Assembly (NCBI GenBank): GCA_038226175.1
Contig: JBBRQP010000027.1
Span: forward strand, 1 to 34,167
DNA from: JBBRQP01 sp038226175
GTDB lineage: Bacteria > Cyanobacteriota > Cyanobacteriia > Gloeobacterales > Anthocerotibacteraceae
DNA: 34,167 bases
Direction of reading: 5' to 3'
Positions within the stretch are counted from its first letter, which is position 1, and the number at the start of each line of letters is the position of its first letter. Both the position numbers and the translations under genes were made by a program. The notes beneath the pieces are model-generated. The model was not told where the DNA came from. It saw only the letters and a program-made list of their open reading frames with translations, and made no database searches. Positions 23,599 through 31,387 of the stretch are shown here, one piece after another.

Positions 23599-26322
23599 CT
23601 ATTTAGCTTCAAGCCAAGTTGAGCCAGCATGAATCTCTACCTTGAGCGGTACCCGCATCGGAAATACCTGCTCCATTGTGTTACGAATCAAGGCTTCCAT
23701 CACCGACCATTCTGCTTGAGGAACCTCAAAAACCAATTCATCATGGACTTGTAAAAGCATACGAGTTTTATAAGCAACTAATTCTTGTTGTAAGGTAATC
23801 ATTGCTTGCTTAATAATATCCGCTGCTGTACCTTGAATTGGCGCATTCATTGCTTGTCGTAACGCCGCTAATTTTTGATTGGTTGGTAACTCTTTGAGAT
23901 GGGGGAAATAGCGACGGCGACCAGACAATGTTGCCACATAACCCTGCTCTTGGGCAGATTTTTCCGTCTCGCGCAGGTAGGCAAAAACTCGAGGATAGGT
24001 TGTATAAAAACTCTCCAGAAATTGTTGTGCCTCGACCGAACCCATGCCAGCTTCACGGGCAAAGCGTTGAGCACCCATCCCATACACAACCCCGAAGTTA
24101 ATAGTTTTGGCAAGACGACGTTCATCAGCTGTCACCCTATCACGTTTAAATAACAGCTGGGCAGTGCGCGTATGGATATCACCGTTCTGATTAAACGTCT
24201 CAATTAGGATCGGTTCTTCACTCACATGTGCCAAGATCCGCAACTCGATCTGTGAGTAATCTGCCGCCACTAAATAGTTACCTTCAGCTGGTATAAAGGC
24301 CGTGCGAATGCGACGAGAAAACTCCGTGCGAGCAGGGATATTTTGCAAATTCGGATTAGAAGAACTTAGTCGCCCGGTTACAGTCACCGCTTGATTAAAG
24401 TCTGTATGAATGCGCCCAGTTATGGGATTAACGAGTTGGGGTAGAGCTTCCACATAAGTCGAGCGCAACTTTGATAAAGTACGATATTCCAAGATACTAT
24501 CAATAACCGGATGATCCCCTTGCAATTTGTCTAAGACATTGACATCCGTTGACCAGCCAAGGCTTGTTTTGCGGGTCTTGCGGGTTGAAAGTTGTAATTG
24601 GTCAAATAAAACTTCACTTAATTGTTTCGGTGAATTGAGATTAAAAGTCGTTCCCGCCTCAATATAAACTTTTTGCTCGAGTTGGGTTAGTTGTTGTTGC
24701 AACTCAGCTGAGAATTGGTGTAAATAATCACTATCGATTCTAATGCCAAGCCATTCCATATCGGCAAGCACCGGTTCGAGCGGTAGTTCTAACTGGTAAA
24801 AAACATGGGCAAGTTGGGGGATCTCAGCGAGTTTAAGCTGTAGTTTTTCACTGACTCGATAGGCACACAGAGCATCCATCGCGCAATAATCAGCAACTTT
24901 GGGAATTGCAATCTCGGCAATGGTTTTACCCTTAGGCACTAACTGCTCATAGGAAGTTGTCTCTACTTCCAAAAGTGTTCTAGTCAGAGCCGATAGGCCA
25001 TGATCGCCATCGGGTTGTAGGACATAGCTTGCCAGCATCGGGTCAAAAACAACACCTGCCAGCTCAATACCTTGTTTGCGTAAAATTAAGCGGTCAAACT
25101 TAGTATTTTGAAAAATCTTAGGTCTACTCGGGTCAGTAAAATAAGCCTGCAGCCCATCAATTACGAGAGCTAGATCTAAGTTATTACCCTCCAGATGACC
25201 CAAGGGTAAATAAAAGGCTTCTTGCACCTCCCAAGCACAACCGAGACCCACCAAAGCTGCTTGGTGCGGGTCTAAGCCCGTTGTTTCCGTATCCCAGGCC
25301 ACGGAACCAGTTTGAGTCAATAACCGCGTCAAAAATGTCTCAAATCCTTCAGTAGTGTCAACAATAGTCACCTGATGACTTGATGGCGTGAGCGGTTTGA
25401 AATCAAACCAGAGGTCTTCACTCTCGATCACAGGAGCGGTATGCTGACCAAAGCGTTCGACTTGACGAATCAGATTTTTGAACTCCAAGGCTTCGAGTAG
25501 GGGTTTTACTTTCTGGAGGTCAAAGCCCTGCCAATTACACGCTGCAATATCGGACGCTAATGGAACATCCGTACGAATAGTTGCCATCCAGTAGGAATGT
25601 TGCGCGGATGCGGTGCCTTCGAGTAGTTTCTTCTGGACAGAACCTTTGATGTCATCCAGATGCTCATAAATAGTTTTGAGGTCAGGATAGGTTTGTAACA
25701 GTTGGATTGCCGTTTTTTCGCCGATACCTTTGACTCCGGGAATATTATCAGAGCTATCACCGCGTAGGGCTTTGTAATCAATAACCTGCTTAGGCCATAC
25801 GCCTAATTTGTCATAAATCTCTTGTGCGCCAAACTCACTGATACCGCCGAGACGATTGGGCTGCAAAACTTTGATGTAATCATTGACCAGTTGAAATAAA
25901 TCCTGGTCGCCACTGAGAATTTTGACCGTAAATCCAGCTTTTGCACCTTCGCAGGCTAAGGTTCCCAAAATATCATCAGCCTCAAAACCAATAGATTCAA
26001 GCGTAGGTAAATTCATCACCGTTAGGATCTGTTTCAGGTTATCCATATCCTGAATAAATTCGACGGGAGTTGCGGGGCGACCAGCTTTGTAGGTATCATC
26101 TTTTTCATGGCGAAAAGTCGGCAAAAAATGGTCAAAAGCCACCGCACAGCCCGCAAATTCTTCTTTAGCCAGCACCTCAAATAAAGCCTTGAGGAAGCCA
26201 AACGTGATACTGGTCGGAACCCCATCGCGGGTTCGCAACCCACCTTCTTGCCCCCGCTGGAAAGCCCAGTAGGCACGGTAGGCCAAAGAATGCCCATCTA
26301 CCAATAAAAATGTCTTAGCCAT
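23599..26322 (-). CDS. polA: DNA polymerase I
   Basis: Repair and Okazaki-fragment polymerase with three domains. The 5' nuclease (about 1-290) starts LLVDGHSLAYRAYWAF and has the FEADDILGTLA and GDQDLFQL metal-site motifs. The proofreading domain (about 315-500) appears intact: ExoI AWDTETTG (Asp344/Glu346), ExoII NTKFD (Asp410), ExoIII YCAMD (Tyr479/Asp483). The polymerase domain follows, with motif A VAADYSQIELR (Asp688), motif B RRLAKTINFGVVYG (Phe743, so discrimination against dideoxynucleotides should be normal), and motif C VHDEL (Asp861). The ATG at 26322 is used; a TTG at 26328 is in frame. The length, 907 residues, is normal. Confidence 0.98.
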   Translation of the reverse strand: MAKTFLLVDGHSLAYRAYWAFQRGQEGGLRTRDGVPTSITFGFLKALFEVLAKEEFAGCAVAFDHFLPTFRHEKDDTYKAGRPATPVEFIQDMDNLKQILTVMNLPTLESIGFEADDILGTLACEGAKAGFTVKILSGDQDLFQLVNDYIKVLQPNRLGGISEFGAQEIYDKLGVWPKQVIDYKALRGDSSDNIPGVKGIGEKTAIQLLQTYPDLKTIYEHLDDIKGSVQKKLLEGTASAQHSYWMATIRTDVPLASDIAACNWQGFDLQKVKPLLEALEFKNLIRQVERFGQHTAPVIESEDLWFDFKPLTPSSHQVTIVDTTEGFETFLTRLLTQTGSVAWDTETTGLDPHQAALVGLGCAWEVQEAFYLPLGHLEGNNLDLALVIDGLQAYFTDPSRPKIFQNTKFDRLILRKQGIELAGVVFDPMLASYVLQPDGDHGLSALTRTLLEVETTSYEQLVPKGKTIAEIAIPKVADYCAMDALCAYRVSEKLQLKLAEIPQLAHVFYQLELPLEPVLADMEWLGIRIDSDYLHQFSAELQQQLTQLEQKVYIEAGTTFNLNSPKQLSEVLFDQLQLSTRKTRKTSLGWSTDVNVLDKLQGDHPVIDSILEYRTLSKLRSTYVEALPQLVNPITGRIHTDFNQAVTVTGRLSSSNPNLQNIPARTEFSRRIRTAFIPAEGNYLVAADYSQIELRILAHVSEEPILIETFNQNGDIHTRTAQLLFKRDRVTADERRLAKTINFGVVYGMGAQRFAREAGMGSVEAQQFLESFYTTYPRVFAYLRETEKSAQEQGYVATLSGRRRYFPHLKELPTNQKLAALRQAMNAPIQGTAADIIKQAMITLQQELVAYKTRMLLQVHDELVFEVPQAEWSVMEALIRNTMEQVFPMRVPLKVEIHAGSTWLEAK

Positions 26323-26431
26323 GCCCAATTATGTCCCATCTGGCGAGACTCTGTCTTGGGGGAGACGGTTTTGCTGAACTTATTAGTTTAAAATTCGTCG
26401 TAAATACTACAAACTCCCCTGTGAGACAGCC

Positions 26432-27559
26432 ATGCACATTACCCGAATCCGTGCCCTAGGTTTATTTGCGAGCTCCATGGCTTTAGCCGCGACGCTAGGT
26501 CTTATACACACCCCCTCCCGGCTCGCAGCGCAGACCCAAATTGCCCCTGCTTACAGTTATGGTGGCACGAGTACCTATCCGACTTCTGGTCTTTATAAAG
26601 CTACTCCCGGTTCTTTTGGGGTCGGGATTTTGGATGATCTTAATATCAACGATAACAAACGTAACCGTTCGATTCCTCTCAAAATTTACTACCCCAACGC
26701 TTCCGGGTCTTTTCCGGTGATTATTTTTTCTCACGGCGGCGGTGGCTCCAAAGAAGCCTTTGCTTACCTGAGTAATTTTTGGGCCAGCCAAGGCTATGTC
26801 GTCATTCATCCTACGCACGCTGACCGGGATATACGTGATGAAGTCGGTAATGACCGCAAAGCCTTTACCCAACGCGCTAACACTGATAGCACCATGTGGG
26901 CGGGTCGGGCTGAGGATATCTCCGCCATTATTGACACTTTGGGCGGATTACAACAGCAAATTCCTGCCCTCAAAGGTAAATTGGATGTCAATCGCGTGGG
27001 CGTAGCTGGACATTCTTTTGGAGCCTATACCAGTTTCTTGGTCGGGGGAGCTTTGGTTGATACGGGCTCAGCTCAGAATACTAGTTTCAAGGACCCTCGC
27101 ATCAAAGCCTTAATCGGCATTTCACCGACTGGTGGCGAAACACGTGGTCTTGACTCTAATGCTTGGAGTCAAGTTACCATGCCTTTTATGACAGTGGCTG
27201 GCACCAATGACCGGGGGGATACGTTACGCGCCGAAGCCTACAAATTTATGCCCAATGGCGACAAGTACCATATGGTCATCACTGGTGCGACCCACTCTTC
27301 CTATAACGATGCCAAAGGTAGCCGGGGCGGCGAAGGCGGCGGTCGCCGGGGTGGTGGACGACGCAATGGGGGGAATGGTGAGCAAAGTGGCAAAACGGTG
27401 AGTCCCGATACCCAAGCCTACATTCATACCTATCTCGAAAGCGCCAGTGTCGCCTTTTGGGATGCCTATCTCAAAGGTGACACGAGTGCTAAGCAATACC
27501 TCAAAAGCAGCGGTCCGAGTAACAACAGTGGCGGTCTAGTGGCTTTTTATAGCAAGTAG
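26432..27559 (+). CDS. Secreted alpha/beta hydrolase (dienelactone-hydrolase / PAF-acetylhydrolase-like) with Gly/Arg-rich insertion
   Basis: A predicted exported serine hydrolase. A signal peptide (about 1-34, with a hydrophobic ALGLFASSMALAATLGL core and an AAQ-like cleavage region) precedes an alpha/beta-hydrolase domain. The oxyanion segment is IIFSHGGGG (97-105), the nucleophile elbow GHSFG with Ser195, the acid probably Asp260 in AGTNDRGD and the base His288 in GATHSSY. Directly after the histidine is an insertion rich in Gly, Arg and Asn (about 297-318), likely a flexible exposed loop. Carboxylester or phospholipid-type substrates are suggested by fold only. It is divergent from polA with about 110 bp between starts and followed by an apparent terminator. 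Confidence 0.85.
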   Translation: MHITRIRALGLFASSMALAATLGLIHTPSRLAAQTQIAPAYSYGGTSTYPTSGLYKATPGSFGVGILDDLNINDNKRNRSIPLKIYYPNASGSFPVIIFSHGGGGSKEAFAYLSNFWASQGYVVIHPTHADRDIRDEVGNDRKAFTQRANTDSTMWAGRAEDISAIIDTLGGLQQQIPALKGKLDVNRVGVAGHSFGAYTSFLVGGALVDTGSAQNTSFKDPRIKALIGISPTGGETRGLDSNAWSQVTMPFMTVAGTNDRGDTLRAEAYKFMPNGDKYHMVITGATHSSYNDAKGSRGGEGGGRRGGGRRNGGNGEQSGKTVSPDTQAYIHTYLESASVAFWDAYLKGDTSAKQYLKSSGPSNNSGGLVAFYSK

Positions 27560-27597
27560 ACGCGCTTGCCAAAAGTGACAGGATCAGATGAGATTGT

Positions 27598-27630
27598 AAG
27601 GGCAGTTGTAAGGCTGTCCTTATTTTTTTG
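27598..27630 (+). terminator. Intrinsic terminator between the hydrolase and PLP-enzyme genes
   Basis: AAGGGCAG (27598-27605) pairs with CTGTCCTT (27614-27621) with one G-U pair and an 8-base loop, followed by ATTTTTTT. This is a good Rho-independent terminator for the hydrolase gene. It ends only about 10 bases before the ATG at 27640, so it might also act as an attenuator for that gene. It overlaps an in-frame TTG at 27628, which is therefore an unlikely start. Confidence 0.65.
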
Positions 27631-27639
27631 GGAAACAGC

Positions 27640-28857
27640 ATGCATCGTCAAGCAACAGCGCAATTACAGGATATTTGGCAGGAGGTCGAAGGGCGGATAC
27701 GGATTAACCTGAAGCGGGTTTTGCAAGCCTACCGTGATCATCGCATTGGGCCACAGCATTTTGCGGGAGTTACAGGCTATGGTCATGATGACCTGGGCCG
27801 CGAAGTATTAGATCAGGTTTTTGCACAAATCGTAGGAGCCGAGTCAGCAGCAGTACGGGTGCAATTAGTCTCAGGAACTCATGCCATTGCCTGTGCTCTA
27901 TTTGGAGTTTTGCGACCGGGTGATGAGCTGCTAGCGGTGTGTGGTGCGCCCTACGATACCCTCGAAGAAGTAATTGGGCTACGGGGCGAAAATAATGGCT
28001 CACTACGAGATTTTGGGATCAGCTATCGGCAACTAGAACTTATTGATGGGCAAGTCGATTGGGCAAGTCTGGCAACTACCATCAATGAAGATACGCGCTT
28101 AGTCTTGATCCAACGATCTTGTGGTTATAGTTGGCGTAAGAGTCTTACTATTGCCGAGATCAAAAAAATGATCAGTATAATTAAAGAGCAGAATCCTGAG
28201 TGTATTTGTTTTGTTGATAACTGTTATGGAGAATTTGTCGAAACCCAAGAGCCAACGATGGTGGGCGCTGATCTGATGGCAGGTTCTTTAATCAAAAATC
28301 CTGGCGGTACTATTGCTCCGGTTGGGGGTTATCTCGCCGGTAAAACTGAGTTGGTTGAGAGAGCTTGCTGTCGCCTGACCGCTCCGGGTATCGGTCGTGA
28401 AGGCGGCTCATCTATGGATCTCAATCGGTTACTTTTCCAGGGACTTTTTATGGCTCCTGGTATTGTTGGTGAAGCGGTCAAAGGGGCGCATCTCTGGGCT
28501 TGGACATTTGATACATTAGGCTATGCCGTTAACCCCAAACCATTAGAGTTGCGTACCGACGTAATTCAAGCTATTCAATTAGGTAGCCCGACAAAAATTC
28601 AAAGTTTTTGTCGGGCTATTCAGGAATATTCGCCGATTAGTTCTTATCTAGAACCAGTGCCAGATATTGTCCCCGGCTACGCGGATAATGTCTTGATGGC
28701 AGGCGGTACTTTTATTGAAGGCAGCACGATTGAGCTGTCCGCCGATGGCCCCTTACGCGAACCTTATACAGTTTATGTGCAAGGTGGTACCCATCTCGCT
28801 CACGTAGAATTAGCGATTGAGCATGTGTTAGAAACTTTAGAGTCAGGCCATGCTTAA
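27640..28857 (+). CDS. Methionine gamma-lyase family / aluminium-resistance-type PLP enzyme
   Basis: A fold-type I pyridoxal-phosphate protein of the Alum_res (cystathionine beta-lyase-like) family, called aluminium resistance or methionine gamma-lyase family protein; the physiological reaction is not settled. The 405-residue product contains GYGHDDLGREVLDQVFA, SGTHAIACALFG (cofactor-phosphate region), FVDNCYGEFVE with Asp193 for the pyridine nitrogen, and GSLIKNPGG with the Schiff-base Lys219. The ATG at 27640 with GGGA 6 bases upstream is preferred over TTG 27628. Its stop lies inside the Nudix gene that begins at 28850, so the two are coupled. In cyanobacteria relatives are common, suggesting a housekeeping role. 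Confidence 0.92.
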   Translation: MHRQATAQLQDIWQEVEGRIRINLKRVLQAYRDHRIGPQHFAGVTGYGHDDLGREVLDQVFAQIVGAESAAVRVQLVSGTHAIACALFGVLRPGDELLAVCGAPYDTLEEVIGLRGENNGSLRDFGISYRQLELIDGQVDWASLATTINEDTRLVLIQRSCGYSWRKSLTIAEIKKMISIIKEQNPECICFVDNCYGEFVETQEPTMVGADLMAGSLIKNPGGTIAPVGGYLAGKTELVERACCRLTAPGIGREGGSSMDLNRLLFQGLFMAPGIVGEAVKGAHLWAWTFDTLGYAVNPKPLELRTDVIQAIQLGSPTKIQSFCRAIQEYSPISSYLEPVPDIVPGYADNVLMAGGTFIEGSTIELSADGPLREPYTVYVQGGTHLAHVELAIEHVLETLESGHA

Positions 28858-29254
28858 AATATCTAAACAGATCGTAGTTGGTGTTATTGTCCAAGATGAC
28901 AAAATACTTATCGACCAACGTCTTGACAGTGGCGTGATGGCTAATTTATGGGAATTGCCAGGGGGTAAAATGGAGCTAGGAGAAACACCTCAAGTAGCAC
29001 TTTTACGAGAAATAAAAGAGGAGCTAGGCATTAATATTGAGGTGAAAGAACTATTAGTAGTGATCGAACATAGCTATCCACAGTTCACCTTAATAATTGA
29101 GGCTTATCATTGTCGTTATCTCACAGGGATACTCCAACCTTTAGCGAGTCAACGGGTACACTGGGTGGAACCAAAGGAGCTAGTTAACTATGCTTTCCCT
29201 GAAGCTAATTATGAGCTTTTTAGACAACTGGAAAAATTTTGGGAGACTTTATAA
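28850..29254 (+). CDS. Nudix hydrolase, MutT-like
   Basis: A 134-residue pyrophosphohydrolase with a perfect Nudix box at residues 39-61 (G-x5-E-x7-REIKEELGI). The N-terminal KQIVVGVIVQDDKILIDQR and the ELPGGK lead-in are typical of MutT-type enzymes that hydrolyse oxidised dGTP or similar nucleotides, though the substrate cannot be read from the motif. It overlaps the PLP-enzyme gene by 8 bp in a different frame, implying a bicistronic, translationally coupled transcript. It is nearly convergent with the DUF255 gene, the two stops being 10 bp apart. Confidence 0.93.
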   Translation: MLKISKQIVVGVIVQDDKILIDQRLDSGVMANLWELPGGKMELGETPQVALLREIKEELGINIEVKELLVVIEHSYPQFTLIIEAYHCRYLTGILQPLASQRVHWVEPKELVNYAFPEANYELFRQLEKFWETL

Positions 29255-29264
29255 GAGGCATCTT

Positions 29265-31250
29265 TTAATTGACACGCTCTGTGATTTCTTGTAATTGAGC
29301 ATAAAGCTCGGCTTCTGATTTTGCTGGGGTAAGACAGGTTGTGCCTTTGCAAACCAACGCGATAGCGTGTTCAGTATCTACAGGGCGTAGGATTTGCTTG
29401 TATACGGTAGTTGGATAATAGGCTTGTTGCAATTTTACTTGGGTACTATGACTCTCTGGAAATGTTTGTACTAGACTAAGATTCCAGTACAGATCAACCG
29501 CACTCAACAAACTAGGACACGCGCGCGGAAATTGTTCAATGATTTGCGTAAAAGCTAATAGGATCTGCTCAGCTTGCTTGAGATAGGTAGGTTGATCGCT
29601 CAGAGCAAACAACCGTAATAGGTTTTGAGCAGCAATTCCATTAGCGGCTGGTGTACTATCATCTTGATAATCTTTTTCGCGCACGATTAGTTCATCCTTA
29701 TTTGCGGCGCGGGCTGTGTAGTAGCCCCCTGATTCGGTATCCAATAAATAGGTATCAAACTCAGTTTGAATCTTTTGAGCCGCAGCAAACCAGCTACTAT
29801 TTTGTGTCACTTCAAAGATATCTAGTAAAGCCCGGATGAGTAGCGCATAATCTTCAGCTGTCGCCAAAATTTTGGGCGTACCTTCATAGTTTACCCGGTA
29901 TAGTTGCCCTGCCAAAAATTGATTCTCTAAAATAAATTGCAGACAATGCGTAGCCCGTTCTAGATAGTCAGGGCGATCAAAAGCAACACTTGCAGCACAC
30001 AAACCAGAAATTTGTAAGCAATTCCAGGCCACAATCATTTTGGTATCGGTAACAGGAGCAATACGGTTTTGACGATTGGCTAATAATATTTTAAGTGCTT
30101 GCTCACTATCTAAACTTAAAGCTCCTATGTTACGACGCTGGAATACATTTGTACCATGTTCAAAGTTACCTGCTATTGATAAAAAAAACTCTTGTTCTAG
30201 TTGTTGAACTGTAGTCTTGCCTAAGATTGCCTGTAATGCATCTAACGTCCAAACATAGTATTTACCCTCTTCACCTTCCGAATCAGCATCCTGTGAAGCA
30301 TAAAAGTACCCTTCAGGTGCGGTCATTTCTCGATCGAGCCAGTTTACAGTTAGTTCGACAGCCCGTTGGAAGGCTGGTTCCTGTTGCCCACTACGCCATA
30401 AATTAGACAAATACTCGATGATTTGTCCATTATCGTAGAGCATCTTCTCAAAATGAGGAACCGTCCACTGACTATCGACGGTGTAACGATGAAAGCCACC
30501 ACCAATTTGATCAAAGATACCCCCCAAACTTAAATCTAAGCCTCGATCTAGGGTGCGCTCAACTAAAGCATTATGGAGTTCTTGCCAACTAAAACGACTG
30601 AGGCGTAATAGAAAATCAGCATAGGGAATCATCGGAAAACTTATACCCTGAGTTTGACGGGTTACGGCTGGTAAAATCGCACTTGCTGCTGGGCGTAAGC
30701 TATCTTGGGCAATACTCTTACCAATCCCTAAATGGTTACTCGAAGTTAGCACATCCATCAAACGCAATTTGCGGGCATTCAAGTCAGTTTTCTGGTGTTT
30801 GTAGTAGGCATAAAGTAACTCTAATATTTGCAAAAATCCTGATCGTCCATAACGGGCATCAATTGAGAAATAAGTCCCACCATAAAATGGCACTAAATCA
30901 TTAGGCGTAAGAAAAATATTCAAAGGCCAACCGCCCTGTTCTTGCATTAATTGTAGGGCTTGCATATAAATACTATCAAGGTCAGGGCGTTCTTCACGAT
31001 CTACTTTGATAGCAATAAAATGATCATTTAAATAATTGGCAATCGCAGGATCAGAAAAAGCTTCATTTTCCATCACTGTACACCAATGACAACTGCTATA
31101 ACCAATTGATAAAAAAATCGGGCGGTCTAGTTCTTGTGCCAATTGTCGAGCTTCAGCACACCACGGCCACCACGCTACCGGATTGTACGCATGTTTACGC
31201 AAGTACAGAGATTTTTCGTGTAGGAGACGGTTGGCTTTAGCTAAAGTCAT
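29265..31250 (-). CDS. DUF255 thioredoxin-fold protein (YyaL / SPATA20-like)
   Basis: A large conserved protein of bacteria and animals with an N-terminal thioredoxin-like domain (about 1-165) and a C-terminal alpha/alpha-toroid like those of N-acylglucosamine epimerases and glycosidases. The start NRLLHEKSLYLRKHAYNPVAW and the redox motif CHWC (Cys54/Cys57) in IGYSSCHWCTVME are diagnostic, as is the later GGGFHRYTVDSQWTVPHFEKMLYDN. At 661 residues it is full length. The biochemical function is unknown; a redox or sugar-related role is inferred from the folds. No signal peptide is seen. It is divergent from the TonB receptor gene. Confidence 0.95.
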   Translation of the reverse strand: MTLAKANRLLHEKSLYLRKHAYNPVAWWPWCAEARQLAQELDRPIFLSIGYSSCHWCTVMENEAFSDPAIANYLNDHFIAIKVDREERPDLDSIYMQALQLMQEQGGWPLNIFLTPNDLVPFYGGTYFSIDARYGRSGFLQILELLYAYYKHQKTDLNARKLRLMDVLTSSNHLGIGKSIAQDSLRPAASAILPAVTRQTQGISFPMIPYADFLLRLSRFSWQELHNALVERTLDRGLDLSLGGIFDQIGGGFHRYTVDSQWTVPHFEKMLYDNGQIIEYLSNLWRSGQQEPAFQRAVELTVNWLDREMTAPEGYFYASQDADSEGEEGKYYVWTLDALQAILGKTTVQQLEQEFFLSIAGNFEHGTNVFQRRNIGALSLDSEQALKILLANRQNRIAPVTDTKMIVAWNCLQISGLCAASVAFDRPDYLERATHCLQFILENQFLAGQLYRVNYEGTPKILATAEDYALLIRALLDIFEVTQNSSWFAAAQKIQTEFDTYLLDTESGGYYTARAANKDELIVREKDYQDDSTPAANGIAAQNLLRLFALSDQPTYLKQAEQILLAFTQIIEQFPRACPSLLSAVDLYWNLSLVQTFPESHSTQVKLQQAYYPTTVYKQILRPVDTEHAIALVCKGTTCLTPAKSEAELYAQLQEITERVN

Positions 31251-31327
31251 GGCAAACTCAGTCTTTTTTGTTAGCGTAGCCTAAAATCCTCAGAAGTTGG
31301 GTAGAGTGTTTATCCTGAACTTTTAGT

Positions 31328-31352
31328 GATTCATAGTAGATCTACCATAATC
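31328..31352. promoter_or_regulatory. Inverted repeat upstream of the TonB-receptor gene, possible operator
   Basis: GATT-C-ATAGTAGA (31328-31340) is mirrored by TCTACCAT-AATC (31341-31352): 11 of 12 positions match with one bulged base, centred on the perfect palindrome GTAGATCTAC (31336-31345). It lies 36-60 bases before the receptor ATG, where an operator would block or aid transcription. It does not match a Fur box that I can recognise. Identity of any regulator is unknown. Confidence 0.45.
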
Positions 31353-31387
31353 TCAACATGTGTTCTAAATCACAAGAGGAGTAGGTC

